Of a DNA stretch of 64,000 nt, positions 33,160 through 45,800 are shown piece by piece. The position numbers and the translations under genes were made by a program. A model generated the notes under the pieces. It was not told the DNA's origin. It did not search any database and worked only from the letters and a program-made list of their open reading frames with translations. Every line of letters starts with the position of its first letter. Position 1 is the first letter of the stretch. The DNA comes from Rapana venosa (Eukaryota; Mollusca; Gastropoda; Neogastropoda; Muricidae): positions 15,062,747-15,126,746 of the forward strand of contig CM054140.1 of assembly GCA_028751875.1 (NCBI GenBank). Direction: 5' to 3'.

Positions 33160-36080
33160 GTCCAATGCACAGATACAGCATCCCAAAGTCTGCATTCATT
33201 TCTCTTATATACAAACATATATACACACATGCGGACAGCCATACGAACACATGTACCCATACCCACCACACACGGATTGCATGAAGCAAAAGGGTTAATT
33301 CATCTGATTATGAGAAGACCTTTATTGCCTCTTTGTTATCTAGAAAGCAGCAGTTAATAAACTCAGGGGAAAAAAACGGCCGGGGGTGTTGCGGTTCACT
33401 GTTAATGGTAAGATTTATATTCATGCATTAAAAAAAAAAAAGACAGTATTAAAGACAAGGTAAAGTGAGTAAGAAGAAGATAAGAATACGACACAGCAAG
33501 ATGATCAGGAAACAACAAAATGCTGTACACAGCTTTTACAGTGACAGAAAGTACTGACCCGACTTCTTTTCTGTTTCCTTTACTCCTTGAGGAGCTGTCA
33601 GGGTACTGCATTGAATTTTTCACAAGAAGTGTGCTTCAACCCTTACCTTTTCATAGTTACCCATCAGATCACCAGTCTGACAGTGCAACCACTAGGCTAT
33701 TACATCCGACTATTACATGCCAACCTAGAAAACTACCAATCAATAAATTTTGTCTATAAGTGATATTCGACAGCAGGAATGATCAATACAATTACAAAGT
33801 TACATACAATAAAATAACAAACTCTTGCACAACCAAGTAGTCTCTGTGACCAAGTGAACAGTTTTGTTCATTTTTGTTGTTTTTTTTTCAGACTTTGCAA
33901 CATTCAGATGATTCTGCCATTTTTGCTGGTACAGATTATCAAGAGAATAGTCAACAAAGCTACATCATTACAAACTTGTCATTACCAAGTCTCCCCCCCC
34001 CCCCCCCCCCCCCCCCTATGTCATTTGCTGTAGTGCTAAAAATAGCCCTGGGTTTATTAAAAAAATCTTCTTGATAATTGCATTAAGTTCAAAACAAAAA
34101 ACTTTTAAAATCTCTTCCTCAATAATTAATTACTATCATAACCTGTTGTAGCCTCTTTTTTTTTAAGAATTATAAATTTGTTACAACTTTGCAGTTTGGA
34201 AAAGACATAAAAAAGACAAAAATGTTAAATATCAAAATGAAAAAAAACAAGCTAAAAAAAAAAGCGTACGTACATTTAATATAACATAAGGATAAAAAAC
34301 AAAGATTTATGAAAAGATAGTTATTTTTCTTTTCCGAAACAGATTTTCCCTAAATCATTCTTAGTAGGCAATATTTTCTGCAGTGACACATACCTAAAAT
34401 TCACTCTAGGAATGTCCACTGCAGAATATACTTGTAACTGGATATATAAGTAATCCTGCTAGATTTGCAATCTTCCGTGAAAGTAGTATTTACGAAAGTT
34501 GTAATGTTAAAGTTTAATTCACAAAGACACACACATTTGGAAAGGTAACCAAATTAAAATGTTAGTAATATCAATAACTCACTTTTGTTACACAGGCGAG
34601 TCAAAAGGATTGGATGAAACTTAAAAAGCAGTACTTGTTAAATAGCATCAGAACCAGAGATGAAAATAACCCCCCACCCAAACTAACTACATGCAGTGTT
34701 TCAAACAAGATAATATTTCAATCAATATCACCGATACTGTTCTTCACAGATTTGACCAAAAGAACACATATTTCTACAATACTGAAAAAGAAATTACACT
34801 GGTTTAATTAATCACTTCACACACACAGTGATTCATCATATTGTGGCAGGAAAATAAAAGCTTGCAACTTTCATGGTCGAGATCAAGTGTTGGCAAAAAG
34901 TGTCAAATGACAATAAGTTTTAATTCCATACTCAAAGTAAAATGGAATGTTACGCAAAACAAAACCAAGAAAGTATGTCCAGAAATTAGTTCTTACTTTT
35001 TGCTGATGTAAGCATCAACAAATTTTGTTTTTTCTTCTACAGTATATATTGGTTATTTTATTCTTTCCAGAATCAAATGGACTTTGAGCCAGTTTATATA
35101 TGGGAGTGAAACCAAGAGTCCTCAATGGGTCTTCATTCTCTTCTATTTGTTTCTGAATACACCTTATAGTTCCCTGATTTTTTTGGCCAGGTTTTCCACT
35201 TCATTTCAGGTTTTCTTATGGTTGTTACATTCTGCAGGAAAATATTCTTTTAATGATTTCCTTACTGATTGTGACACAGATGTTCCAAGTCAATGAAGAA
35301 ATTAGAGGTTCATGACTTATTCTTTTGCCTGCTAAGCTACTTTTACATTAATATATTGACAAAACAAATCAACAAGCAAGCAAAATCAACTTTATCTCAC
35401 TTACTAGTTCTACATCAAAAGCCTGGCTTTTCCTTATAAATATAAAGAACATTCTCTGTAGTCATGTGGCCAGATGCAAGCCTGCCAAGGAACACCCTGA
35501 GGATGAAACAATATGGTCACTTGATTTTGCTCCATCACTAGCTTCCCTCGTGGAGGACCCAAACTAAATCAGAGTGCCTGTCAAGCCTAGTACACTTTGA
35601 AATAATAATAAAAAATTATAAAAGAAAAAAAATAAAAACCTTACCAAATCTGACAAATATAACTCCAGTCAAGTGCTCTCTTTTGATATCCTTCCCACAT
35701 TTAAGCTGCTTAAAAAGCAAGACTGACTGTTAATGAGACTGTCCATATGACTATGAAAAAGGTTGTCAACCAAAAAAAAGGAAAAAAATTGTGATGTCTG
35801 ACAAGTTTTCCTATAGGACTTGCACTTATTGGTGAATTTCACTTAAGTTCTTGGCCTAACATTCTTACTCTGGTGGACAGAAACCACACGTTATTGACAC
35901 ACTGATTCTATCTTAATATAAAATGTAGACACAGCTACAAAAAAATACAGCAGATTGAGTAAAATGATACTATTTACAAAATAAATCGCACAAACTGTTC
36001 AAAGCTTTTAACTTAAAAAAAAAAAATCAGATTATACTCTGCTCCTATACATAGTATGCTAACAAACATCTTACCCTCAG
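33160..36080. other. Downstream flank/3' region of the zinc-finger gene, no gene seen
   Basis: AT-rich sequence with a 24-bp poly-C run (33993-34016) and a degenerate tRNA-like fragment near 33610-33710 (minus). The part next to 36136 is probably 3' UTR, but no clear poly(A) signal could be chosen. Confidence 0.35.
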
Positions 36081-36158
36081 CTTCAGCTCTACACACATGG
36101 ATCATCATCACCTCCCCCCTATGACATCTTCAGCTCTACACACATGGGTCATCATCAC
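36081..36158 (-). repeat. Duplicated end of the zinc-finger coding sequence
   Basis: 36128-36158 (last codons and stop, DDDPCV-stop) is repeated with one mismatch at 36081-36111, 47 bp downstream in the gene's direction. The second copy also encodes DDDPCV and a stop but lies beyond the real stop. Confidence 0.85.
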
Positions 36159-39100
36159 TATTCAATGTAACCATTGTGGCTCTCCTTTCTCCAGCATGGA
36201 CTGTGGTCAAGTGTGTATGTACTAAAGAGTCATCTGTAGTGACCCATCCGCATTCAGTACACTGCATCACCTGATTCCCCTGAACTATTTCCCATTGTTC
36301 ACTATGCACTGTGGCTGCATGTTCTTCTAGTCTCTGTGACACATAACTGGCAAAATCACAATGTATATTCTCACACACTGACACCCGTGAAGACTTCTTG
36401 TTTCTGAAAGCAATAACATCCCGAGCGACAATGGGCATGGATGGATGTACAGAGAGATAGTGTGCCTTCATTTTGCTGATGGAGTCAGTGTAGTGGTACT
36501 GGTCACAGTACAGACACAGGTAGAGTTCTTCCCTTTCAGCACACTGCGGGTTCCAACCAGTTTGGGATATCAAGTCAGGAGTTTCACATTTTTCTGTTTC
36601 ACCCTTTCGCCGTTTGTTCATTCTACGCTGGAACTTGACAGGTGCAGGAGAATAGCAGGGATCCAGGTACTGATGGGGAGTATTATTGTGACACTGTCGG
36701 TAGTGGTTGACCACATCACCTTCATTGTACCGATACACAGTGCAATCCAGCATGGGACACACAAAAAAGCGGCACTTCAGGTGCAGTGAACTGTGATACA
36801 AACTTCTGAAACTGAAAGACACATGCTGGTGGTGCTTTTCTTGCATATGCAGTTTGAGAGACCTCAGCGTGTCTGTGTTAAAGCCACACAAAAAACACTG
36901 CACCTCTGTCATTTTCTTCTTAGTGTGTCTGTGCTTGGAGGCGGAGAAAGAAGACTGGGGTGGCTTGTTTTGGAATTGTTTCGCTTTCTTTCGAACGTCA
37001 TTCCCACACTGCAAGTGCGCTATACTCTCTTTTTTGGTCCCACTTTTGCTTTTTTGTACCTTTCGCTGGGAAAGACTGTGATGATGTTTATCACTAGCTG
37101 TGCCTTTAAAATGAGAAAAGTCAGAATGCACTGTTTCAATGGAATCGTCCGAATCAACCACATTAGGGTCACTTATGTACAACTGCGGTACCCCATCTGA
37201 AAGGAATGTTTTACATTGCAAATTAGATTCAGCAGTAGAAATGTCAGCAGTGAGGTCTGGACATGCAGAGTACAACCTGTTCACAGTGTCCTCATCCCGC
37301 GTGATGTCAGGAGGCCCCGAGTCCTCATCACTGTCTATGGCCAAAGGTAGTCCTCTATCAATCCTCTCACCTGCGTTTTCAAAGCCCTCCAGGGTAGAGC
37401 TGTCATGTTCCAGGCCACCATACAGGGTTCCCTCAGGTAGGTCGTCATCTAGGGCTGGAGGGCAGACCTTGGTGTGGACATCATGTTCTCCCTTCGATGT
37501 CCCCTCCCACGGGCACCACCTACAGAAGAAAACACATGATCTCTTCCTGCTGCGATGAGCTTTGACATCTCTCATGATTAGGCACTTGGAGCTGTGGCAT
37601 TGTAAGACATGGAGCTTAATTTGCATTTTACTCCAAGTAAACTGGCAGTTGCAATACAGACAGGAAAATGGGTCATAGCTTACCTGGACTGATGGGGTTG
37701 CTGACGATGATCCCGACACAGCAGTAGAGGGGGACAAATCTGCTTTAGTCTCCTCAGCAATGCGGATGGTGGCCTCCAAACATTTCTTCAGGTGGCTGGT
37801 CACTGTTTCATCAGTGGTCTCTGTAGTCAGCCAAGGGGTGCAATCCTGGGAATGTGTCAGGAAAGTCTGGCCCGAAGAAGAGCGGAAGGTGCAGTCAGTG
37901 CGCACACACATGAACACCCGGCTGCTAACACCCCCCACCCCCACCAGACTTTTGCCTCGGTGACGATTCAGGATGTGATTGCGCAAAGGCCCCAAGTTGC
38001 GGGTGGAGTAGTCACAATGGAAGCACTTCAGGACAGTGGCCTCTTTGGACTGGATGCGTGGGGTAGGAAAGCGCACTTTGATAGGCGGAGATTCTTCTGT
38101 TTCTAATGCCTCTTGTTTCACGAGCACAGGTGGTTCTTCTGCCTTGTCAGGAGAATCATCCAGGGACTGTGGAGCTTTCTCAGTTTCCATGGTGACCTCA
38201 GGGTCAGAGGCAGGATCGGCACTGCCAGCTGTAGTGGGAGGTGAAGAAGACCTTCCCCCCTCAGGTTTGATGAGAGCCACATAGCGATGGGGCTTACCAC
38301 TGTGCTGAAGCACAGAATGTTCCTTGATGCCACTCTGAGATGTGCTGGTAAACTTGCAGTAGCCACAGCTCCAGTACAGATTGGATCGGATCTGCTGCAT
38401 GGCTCCAGCACCCACACTGTTGGGATATAGAGGAGGAGGCGGCGGCGTGGGGGAGGGGCTTGGGGGTCTTGGTTGAACGTCTGGTGCCAAAGTGGGGGGT
38501 AACGTGGCTGCTGAGAACACCTGAGTGATGACTGGCTGATCCCCATTAACAGCAGAGTAGGGCTGGGTGACGGCTGCTATGGGATGACTCACCAGACTGG
38601 ACACCAAAGGAGGGGGCTGACAGCCAGAAGCTGCAGGACTGGACACGATGGTCACTGAAGACGAGGCACTACAAGGTTTACTGCCCCCTTCCTGTGAAGC
38701 CCCTGACCCTCCTTCCTCTTCACTCTTGTCCCTAACCTCTTCCACTGAGACATCAAACAGGTCAAAATCTTGAGAGTAACTCTTCTGCACCATATCCTTC
38801 TTGGGAATGGACCTGCTGCTTTTGGCCACAGGCTCCTCTCCTTGATCGCCATCATCTGACGGGGGATCCCTCCTTTTCCTCCCATGGTCCAGCTGGATTT
38901 CTGAGGGGTTGTGGATACGCAAGTAATCTGACAGCAGTATGCAGTACTGAGAGACGGATGCCGTGTCCTGAAAGGTCGGGTGAGAGTGGACTGAGTGGCG
39001 GATGACGTCAGCTCTAGAGAAGGACTGGTAGCGACAGTGCTTGCAATGGAACCGATGTTCCATGATATGCTGCATGAGAAAAGTCTTGTTGGTGGTGGAA

Positions 39101-39801
39101 TAGTTGCAGAAATTGCACCAGAAGTAATTGATGTCGACAGACGATACCAGCCGTCCATCTTTGTTGAGAAATTTGGTTGGAGAAGAAATGGCACAAACCA
39201 TCTCATGTTCTTGCACACGAAAGATCTCTTCCCCTTCTTCACAGCCCACTTTGGACTCCATAAGGGCCAGATTAAAATGGGACTTGTCTTTTTCTGGAAT
39301 AGAACATCGACGTGTGGGACTTTTGGGTCGCATTAGCTGACCCAACTGGGTAGACGCATTTCCAGGATCTGACACAGGATTTTGTCTATTAGCACTGACT
39401 GTGATACGACCCTGCGTTAGCTGACCTGTGGGAAAAGTCACACTCTGACCAAAAGTGGGAAACATAACATCTTTATTGCGATTGCCCTCAAGGGCTGGTC
39501 GACCTCTCCTGGAATGGGGTTTGAAGCCTAGCGCATCATTCTGGGCCAGCAGGTTTTCATTTTTCTTCAGCAGGTTTTCAATAACATTCTGAACATTCTG
39601 GGTAGCTGTGCTGGAATCCACAGACTTGTCCTCCATGATCTTGCGCAGCTCAGTACGGATAGCAGAGGAGCCGGTCCAGTCTGCGGCGCTCTGAGAGGAT
39701 GTCCTGGCCTGGGGTGTGTGAAAAGAGCGCAAGAGCCCAGCAGTGACCGCGCTGGGTCCTATGCTGTGCTCATACTCTGGGTCCTCCACTTCAAACTTCA
39801 C
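36136..39801 (-). CDS. Large terminal exon of the zinc-finger gene (12 fingers)
   Basis: A single exon of 3666 bp encodes residues 215-1435. Canonical fingers have C-x2-C-x12-14-H-x3-4-H (for example CNFCNYSTTNKTFLMQHIMEH's pattern at 39117-39055). Three fingers have C-x4-C instead (about 37908, 36759 and 36375), and two end in Cys. Fingers 6/7, 8/9 and 10/11 form pairs separated by 23, 24 and 23 residues. The linkers of 6/7 and 10/11 share an RDV-x-A-x-R-x-x-K pattern, indicating internal duplication. Confidence 0.9.
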   Translation of the reverse strand: MKFEVEDPEYEHSIGPSAVTAGLLRSFHTPQARTSSQSAADWTGSSAIRTELRKIMEDKSVDSSTATQNVQNVIENLLKKNENLLAQNDALGFKPHSRRGRPALEGNRNKDVMFPTFGQSVTFPTGQLTQGRITVSANRQNPVSDPGNASTQLGQLMRPKSPTRRCSIPEKDKSHFNLALMESKVGCEEGEEIFRVQEHEMVCAISSPTKFLNKDGRLVSSVDINYFWCNFCNYSTTNKTFLMQHIMEHRFHCKHCRYQSFSRADVIRHSVHSHPTFQDTASVSQYCILLSDYLRIHNPSEIQLDHGRKRRDPPSDDGDQGEEPVAKSSRSIPKKDMVQKSYSQDFDLFDVSVEEVRDKSEEEGGSGASQEGGSKPCSASSSVTIVSSPAASGCQPPPLVSSLVSHPIAAVTQPYSAVNGDQPVITQVFSAATLPPTLAPDVQPRPPSPSPTPPPPPLYPNSVGAGAMQQIRSNLYWSCGYCKFTSTSQSGIKEHSVLQHSGKPHRYVALIKPEGGRSSSPPTTAGSADPASDPEVTMETEKAPQSLDDSPDKAEEPPVLVKQEALETEESPPIKVRFPTPRIQSKEATVLKCFHCDYSTRNLGPLRNHILNRHRGKSLVGVGGVSSRVFMCVRTDCTFRSSSGQTFLTHSQDCTPWLTTETTDETVTSHLKKCLEATIRIAEETKADLSPSTAVSGSSSATPSVQVSYDPFSCLYCNCQFTWSKMQIKLHVLQCHSSKCLIMRDVKAHRSRKRSCVFFCRWCPWEGTSKGEHDVHTKVCPPALDDDLPEGTLYGGLEHDSSTLEGFENAGERIDRGLPLAIDSDEDSGPPDITRDEDTVNRLYSACPDLTADISTAESNLQCKTFLSDGVPQLYISDPNVVDSDDSIETVHSDFSHFKGTASDKHHHSLSQRKVQKSKSGTKKESIAHLQCGNDVRKKAKQFQNKPPQSSFSASKHRHTKKKMTEVQCFLCGFNTDTLRSLKLHMQEKHHQHVSFSFRSLYHSSLHLKCRFFVCPMLDCTVYRYNEGDVVNHYRQCHNNTPHQYLDPCYSPAPVKFQRRMNKRRKGETEKCETPDLISQTGWNPQCAEREELYLCLYCDQYHYTDSISKMKAHYLSVHPSMPIVARDVIAFRNKKSSRVSVCENIHCDFASYVSQRLEEHAATVHSEQWEIVQGNQVMQCTECGWVTTDDSLVHTHLTTVHAGERRATMVTLNSDDDPCV

Positions 39802-42800
39802 CTGAAACAATAGAAATCAACACATCAAGTTCAGGTCAAGAGAAATGTTGTCAAGATCAGGAATTTTGATTCCAAAAGAGGAATGCTGCCTCACCTTCTG
39901 TGACGTTCCTGTCCCAATCTTCCTCATACTGCTCATTCCAAACCCTCTAACCTAGCCATACCTAGGTTTGTCATGTCGTATCCTCTGGGTCAGAAGCCCT
40001 ATGGGAACTTAGTGGGCCACCAACCAAACAGAAGGGCCCCACACTGCTACTGGGTCACTTCAGTGGTGCCATTTCTGGCAACATTAAGTCGCAGAGCCAG
40101 ACTTAATGAAATGCCCACCTGGGGTGGCGACCACCACAACGTCCCTTCCATGAATCTCTGACCCCTACGGCCTTGACAATGACCCACCACAGGCGCGAAA
40201 GTGTTCGGGAAAGCAAAACTAAGGTTACCATGAGACCTGAGATACAGGGGCTACCGAAAGAGACAATTTTCTTTTAGCAATGCATGATGGTCAATAATGT
40301 CAATGATGAGGATTAGAGATGTTAAGGATGTTGCAGCTTGGAGACTCAACAGGGCTCTATGCTACCTATCATAAGATATCCTGGTGTCAACCAGGCCTGA
40401 GACATACAGACAGCTACAGTGTTGGTTAAGGAATTTAAGCAACACTCAAAATCGCACCTATAAAGTCAATAATGCTTGAGTGTGAGATCCTGTGACCCCA
40501 CAGCAAATGCACTTTGGGTAGGAGCTAGCTGGAATAAAAAGTATGTTCTTTCGAGCCAGAAGGCCCATAGAGCCGGAGCTTATCCCGGTTTCTGTAGCGT
40601 TAAGCGAAATGATGGTTTTTCACCACCCCTGTGACAGGACGCTAGTCTGTCGCCAGATACTTCCCCAGCAGAGCTGGTACCCACTTGTACACCTGGGTGG
40701 AGTGAGGAAAATAGGAGTAAAGTGTCTTTCCCAAGGACACAACACTGAGCCGAGCGGGGATCGAACCCTTGACCTCTGGATCAAGCTGGAATAAAAGCAC
40801 ACAAACAAAACCCATGACTTATGAGATTTGAACCAGCAACCTTCCAGTTAATTGTTTTAGGGAGTTAGTTCTCTGGTAGTCAATGTGAGCCTCACTCAAA
40901 ACGGATAATAAATAAACAAGCATCTACTGATTCATACATACAGAAGAGGTGGCACCTGCAGGTGAATATTATTTTAAACAATAAAAACAAAAAACAAAAA
41001 AGGGAGGGGAGAACGGACTCCAACTAAGACCAACTACACATCCCTACCACACACACACACACACACACACACTCTCTCTCACTCACACACAAACACACTC
41101 CTTAAGTATCCATATTGTTCATACCTGTATTCCTGGAAGCTCCGTTGCTTCTGCACCTGCAAAAGTAACTTAAAGATTAAAATATCCAGACCGTACACAT
41201 AGTCAGCTCCTTGAAGTTTTCAATCACAAGCATTCAGCAAAAGGTTTGTCAAATTTAGCAATGATACATGCAATGATTCATAACACACATAAATATATCA
41301 CATCTGACATGGGAATCATATGACATCACAGTTGTGGCTGTTAAGTTAGAAAATTTCAATATATCGACAAGTCTTCTGCCACTCAAAATCTTTACTACAT
41401 CAAATATTTGAGCATTTTACCTTTTAATCAATTTAACAACAGTCTATATCAACAAAATAACTCCTCCTAAAAAGAAAAAAAACCCACAGTAATAATTATA
41501 TACTGCCCATACTTACTTTCCTTTCCTTTGTTGATGAACTTTACAACACGCATAAACATAACAGGACAAAGTAAATTCATATGCATACCTGATAAAATAT
41601 CAGAAATTAACAAAACTCTTGAAGTGCAACTGTACTTCTCTAAAACCTTTGAACACACACACACAAACACATATGATAATAAAACATTTTTCTACCAGCC
41701 ACCATGGCACAATGGTTAACGCCTTGGTTTTCGGAGTCGAAGGTCACAGGTTCGATTCCCATAAGAGTCATAGGGATTTTTCGGACTCCGGCCGGCTCCT
41801 ACCCAGAATGAGTGTGCTGTGGGCTCAGTAGGAAGACTAGGACTACACAGTCAAGCTGCATCCACTTCATTAATGCAAGTTTGAGAGTGTTGCTCAAATT
41901 ACCTGACCAGCACTGCAGGTGTCTGTCTGTATCTCTCAGGCCCAGTTGACACCAGGATATATTATGATAGAATTAGTAAGCATAGAGTACAACCCTGTCA
42001 AGTAGTCTCAAAGCACATGCCCCTCCACAGCAGCATCATTACATCATCCTCATTGTCATTGATCATCATGCAATAAAAAAATTGCCTGTGATTCTGTGGT
42101 CCCAGTAGCTCTGGTCTCATGGTGACCTCAGATTCAGTTTCCCCATACACTTCTGTGCCTGTGGTAAGTTTGTGTCAAAGCCTTTGGGGGTGGAGGTGCA
42201 GGGGGGGCAGTCATTGAAGGGACGTTGTGGTGGTTGCCACCTCGGGTGGGCAACTCACTCAGTCTGGCTCCGTGACTGAGCTAAGACTGTCATTAGCAGG
42301 GGGCTTAGTAGGCAGTGTCCTGTGTATGGTAGTTCAAAACAGGCACCACTGAACACCAACAAAGGACCCAGCAGCAGTGCAGTGCAGGGCCCCTCTGGCT
42401 GGTGGCCCCACAGCGGCCTGATATTGATAGGCTCCCTGTGGACCTCCAACCCTGGGGATGAGGCATAACAAATCTGGGTAAAAAAAAAAAAATCTGGGTA
42501 TTGATCTGGGTATCGCTGTGGCGGGGAGATTGGGGTAAGCAGTGAGGGAACAACAGGATGGAGACGTCACAGAAGATGAAGCAGCCAAACAAACAAAACC
42601 AACCCCACAACAACAACAAAAAACAACCCCACTTTTCTATTCCCCATTTTACATCCCATGTAAAAGTGCCCTCATAGAAAGTCAAATGTCAAAACGATCA
42701 AGCTGACCAATCACAATCTCAAAAAGGGCTTTTTTGTGTTTGTTTACTTTCTGAGCTGAGATGGGAAGAAGTAAAAAATGGGTTTTTTTCAAACAGACTA

Positions 42801-45800
42801 TTATATAAGATCAAGCATAATGCTTTTAACATGCTCACCCAAAACAAAACTTTCCTCACAATCAGAACTGGGGGTGGGGGGTGGCAGGATAGCCTAGTGG
42901 TCTGATCACTGCACTTGCGATTTAGCAGCCCAGGGATCAAGCCCAGTTTCGAGCTACCACCAAGATACCCATTCAAAGAGATTTCCCCTGTAACATCAGT
43001 GCTGACTCCACTCCCCTGAAAGTCCTTTGAATGAGTCTCTAAACTGAGGTCACATGACTGAACCCACGCAGAACATCTTGGGCACACAAGTGGTCAGCTA
43101 CCCCACAGCTGCCCAACATTTACAGCTTCCGGTGAACTGCCAGCTCAAAATTTGCAACGCCGTAAATCTTGACATATCCTCTTCAATTTTGTATTTCAGA
43201 TGGACAGTTCAAACCTGTTCATTCCAACTTGTCAGAGAGAAAAGGGCAAATTGCCTCATAAAACATGTCCAAGGTGTGTCAACCGTAAGACATAAAGGTA
43301 GCTGTGAGCACACACACACACAAAAAAGGGGGGGTTGTTGTGAACCCCAAGGCTTTAATCATACAAAACACACACGCTTGCTTGCACAATGTGACTGTAA
43401 GCTTCACACTGAGCATTGATTGGCAGACGGGTGTGAGCTATGTGTCTGATATAGAGCAGGACCTATCCCAAACGAACAGGTTGAATCTGACACATCAAGC
43501 CGCTTGAGATGTATGTTTATGGTGATGGACAATCTGTTTGGTATCCATTTCACCCTGGCCGTCCCAACCTTACAGTTTAGGAAGCTAGTCTATCTGCCTC
43601 TTTCATGTCTTGATACTGATATTCTCTGTATCCCAACCACCTAAAAGCCAAAGTAGAGCTGTTACCACATTCTGTTAGTGGAACCATGTTGAACATTATC
43701 AAAATTGTCAAACGCAACACTTTCTCATACGAAAAAATAAGCTTTAAAAGGACAACAATATGGAGAGCAAAAAAGGAAATGCAAAATGAAAAGGAGAAAA
43801 TTACAACGTCTTACCAACATCATCAGCACCAGGCTCGTCATTAGTATACATTTTGACGTACTCTCGGATGTCCACACCACCACCTTGGTTTGCACTCATT
43901 ATATCAGTACTGCACAAAAAATGCAATGACACTATTACCTACTGTGTTTTGAACTTCAGGGGTCGCCATGACTAATAGAACAGAACACTTTCAAGCCTCC
44001 GGGAAAAAACCAACTTACACACCACTCAAAAACTAGTGGTTCTTGACAGCTGTCCACTTTCAACCATCCAGAAAAAAACACCTTGCACACCACTCAGGAC
44101 GTGTGGATACTGACAACTGTCTACTTTCAACCATCCAGAAAAGACAGCTCTCACACACCACTCAAAACTAGTGATTAGTCCGACAGCTGTCCAAAGCACT
44201 TTCAATCATCCACAAGGACATGCTGGACTGTGTAACTGAAAACACTGGACATACAATTGAAAACACTGGACATACAATTTAATTAAGTTATAGTCTGTAT
44301 CCAATGATATGTTTGCCTCAATTTTGATTAACCAACCATCAATAAAAGCAGCAGCAACAATTTGATAATTCAAACCACGACCCAAAACTATTGGGTGGTG
44401 TTAAAAGTCTGATAACCATGTGTGTTTTTTTGTCTTCTTTCAGCCATCAGATTCAAACTTTAGACAAAACTGCAAAGGTTCACTGTACCGTAACTAAAGT
44501 TTTATTCTTTCCTCCCACACAACAAATGAAAACTGTTAAAGTGTTATAAAACATTCATATTTTCATAGAATCACAATAAAATCCATAAGTTCTCAATGCA
44601 TACATCTGAATGTGATTTATTCATTTGGTACATGACATTCATTAACTTTACACTGGTGGACACGCTATACAGCTGAATGTTTAGCTGAGGCAAGTCATTT
44701 TCTATACAACATCCTGATTATTCTGTGATTGCCACAGTACACAGTAAAAAAAATAAAATAAAAATAATAATAAGAAGAAGAAAGCTCTTGCAAATCCATT
44801 TCCAAATAAAATAAGCTGCTCAGACAATTTTACACAACCACGCCAAACAATTCAAACAAGAGAGGTACCATATATCTTTCACATATTTTACATACAACTT
44901 CCACCAAGCAAGAACATAATTTGCAATCTTTCTTTCATTGGTTTTATAACACATGAACAACATACCTATCATTTTCAAAATACAAAAATGCAACATTTCA
45001 ACAATTTTCCCAACTGTAATGGAAGTTATGTCTTGTGGAAAGGGCCTTACAAGTTTGTCATGGAAGACTGAGAGACTGCAGCCCAATCTTGGAGAAGCCA
45101 GACAAACAGATGAATCAGAAAAGAGAGGAAAGGGATATTTGCTTAAACATGACATACTGGAATAGAGTTCATCCCAAAATTTTGTTGTTTTTCTCTGTGT
45201 TCATCAGTTGGATAGTTCAGTCTCTGTGATGAAGGCAGCTACATGCTGAGAGTCCTCCAATCTAATTTGTCTCTATAAGGCTTCTTGGCCACTGGGGTGG
45301 GGTCAGGCCAGATCCTCTTTCGAAGTGCCTCATGTAACAGGCAGGACTGCAGCACATGTTCTCCTGTCTGGCTGCCAGTTGGCAAGGGCAATCCTGGTAA
45401 TTCTGGAGGTTGTGGTCTGTCCTGACTCTGGATATAAAGACCTGCTCCCGTCATGTCAGCAGGTAGTAGGAGTCTGAGGATGTTGAAGTGTGGATGTTGT
45501 ATCCACTTGTTGTGCTGCTAGGCCTTGATGATGGTCTTGGCTTTAAAAAAATGAGACCTATCCACCTGCTCTTGCCTTGTGCCTTCCTTTGCTAGGTGTC
45601 AGCAGCCTCAGTGCCAAGCACATTGCAACGGGAGGGGATCCACAGCAGCACTACTGACCACTCCGGCAGAGGGAGACTAGAGCGGAGGATAGGTCATTTA
45701 GGTCACTATTTCTGTTAGACTGTAAGGCCATGATGTAGCTTGCTGCATTCTATGGCTTCTGTTTTGGAGTAAACACAAGCTGTGAGACTAATACTATCAC

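Noticed and set aside
36445..39340. Several plus- and minus-strand ORFs of 60-196 codons inside the zinc-finger exon
   Set aside because: All overlap the 1221-codon zinc-finger frame and lack any domain; they are alternative frames of the same exon.
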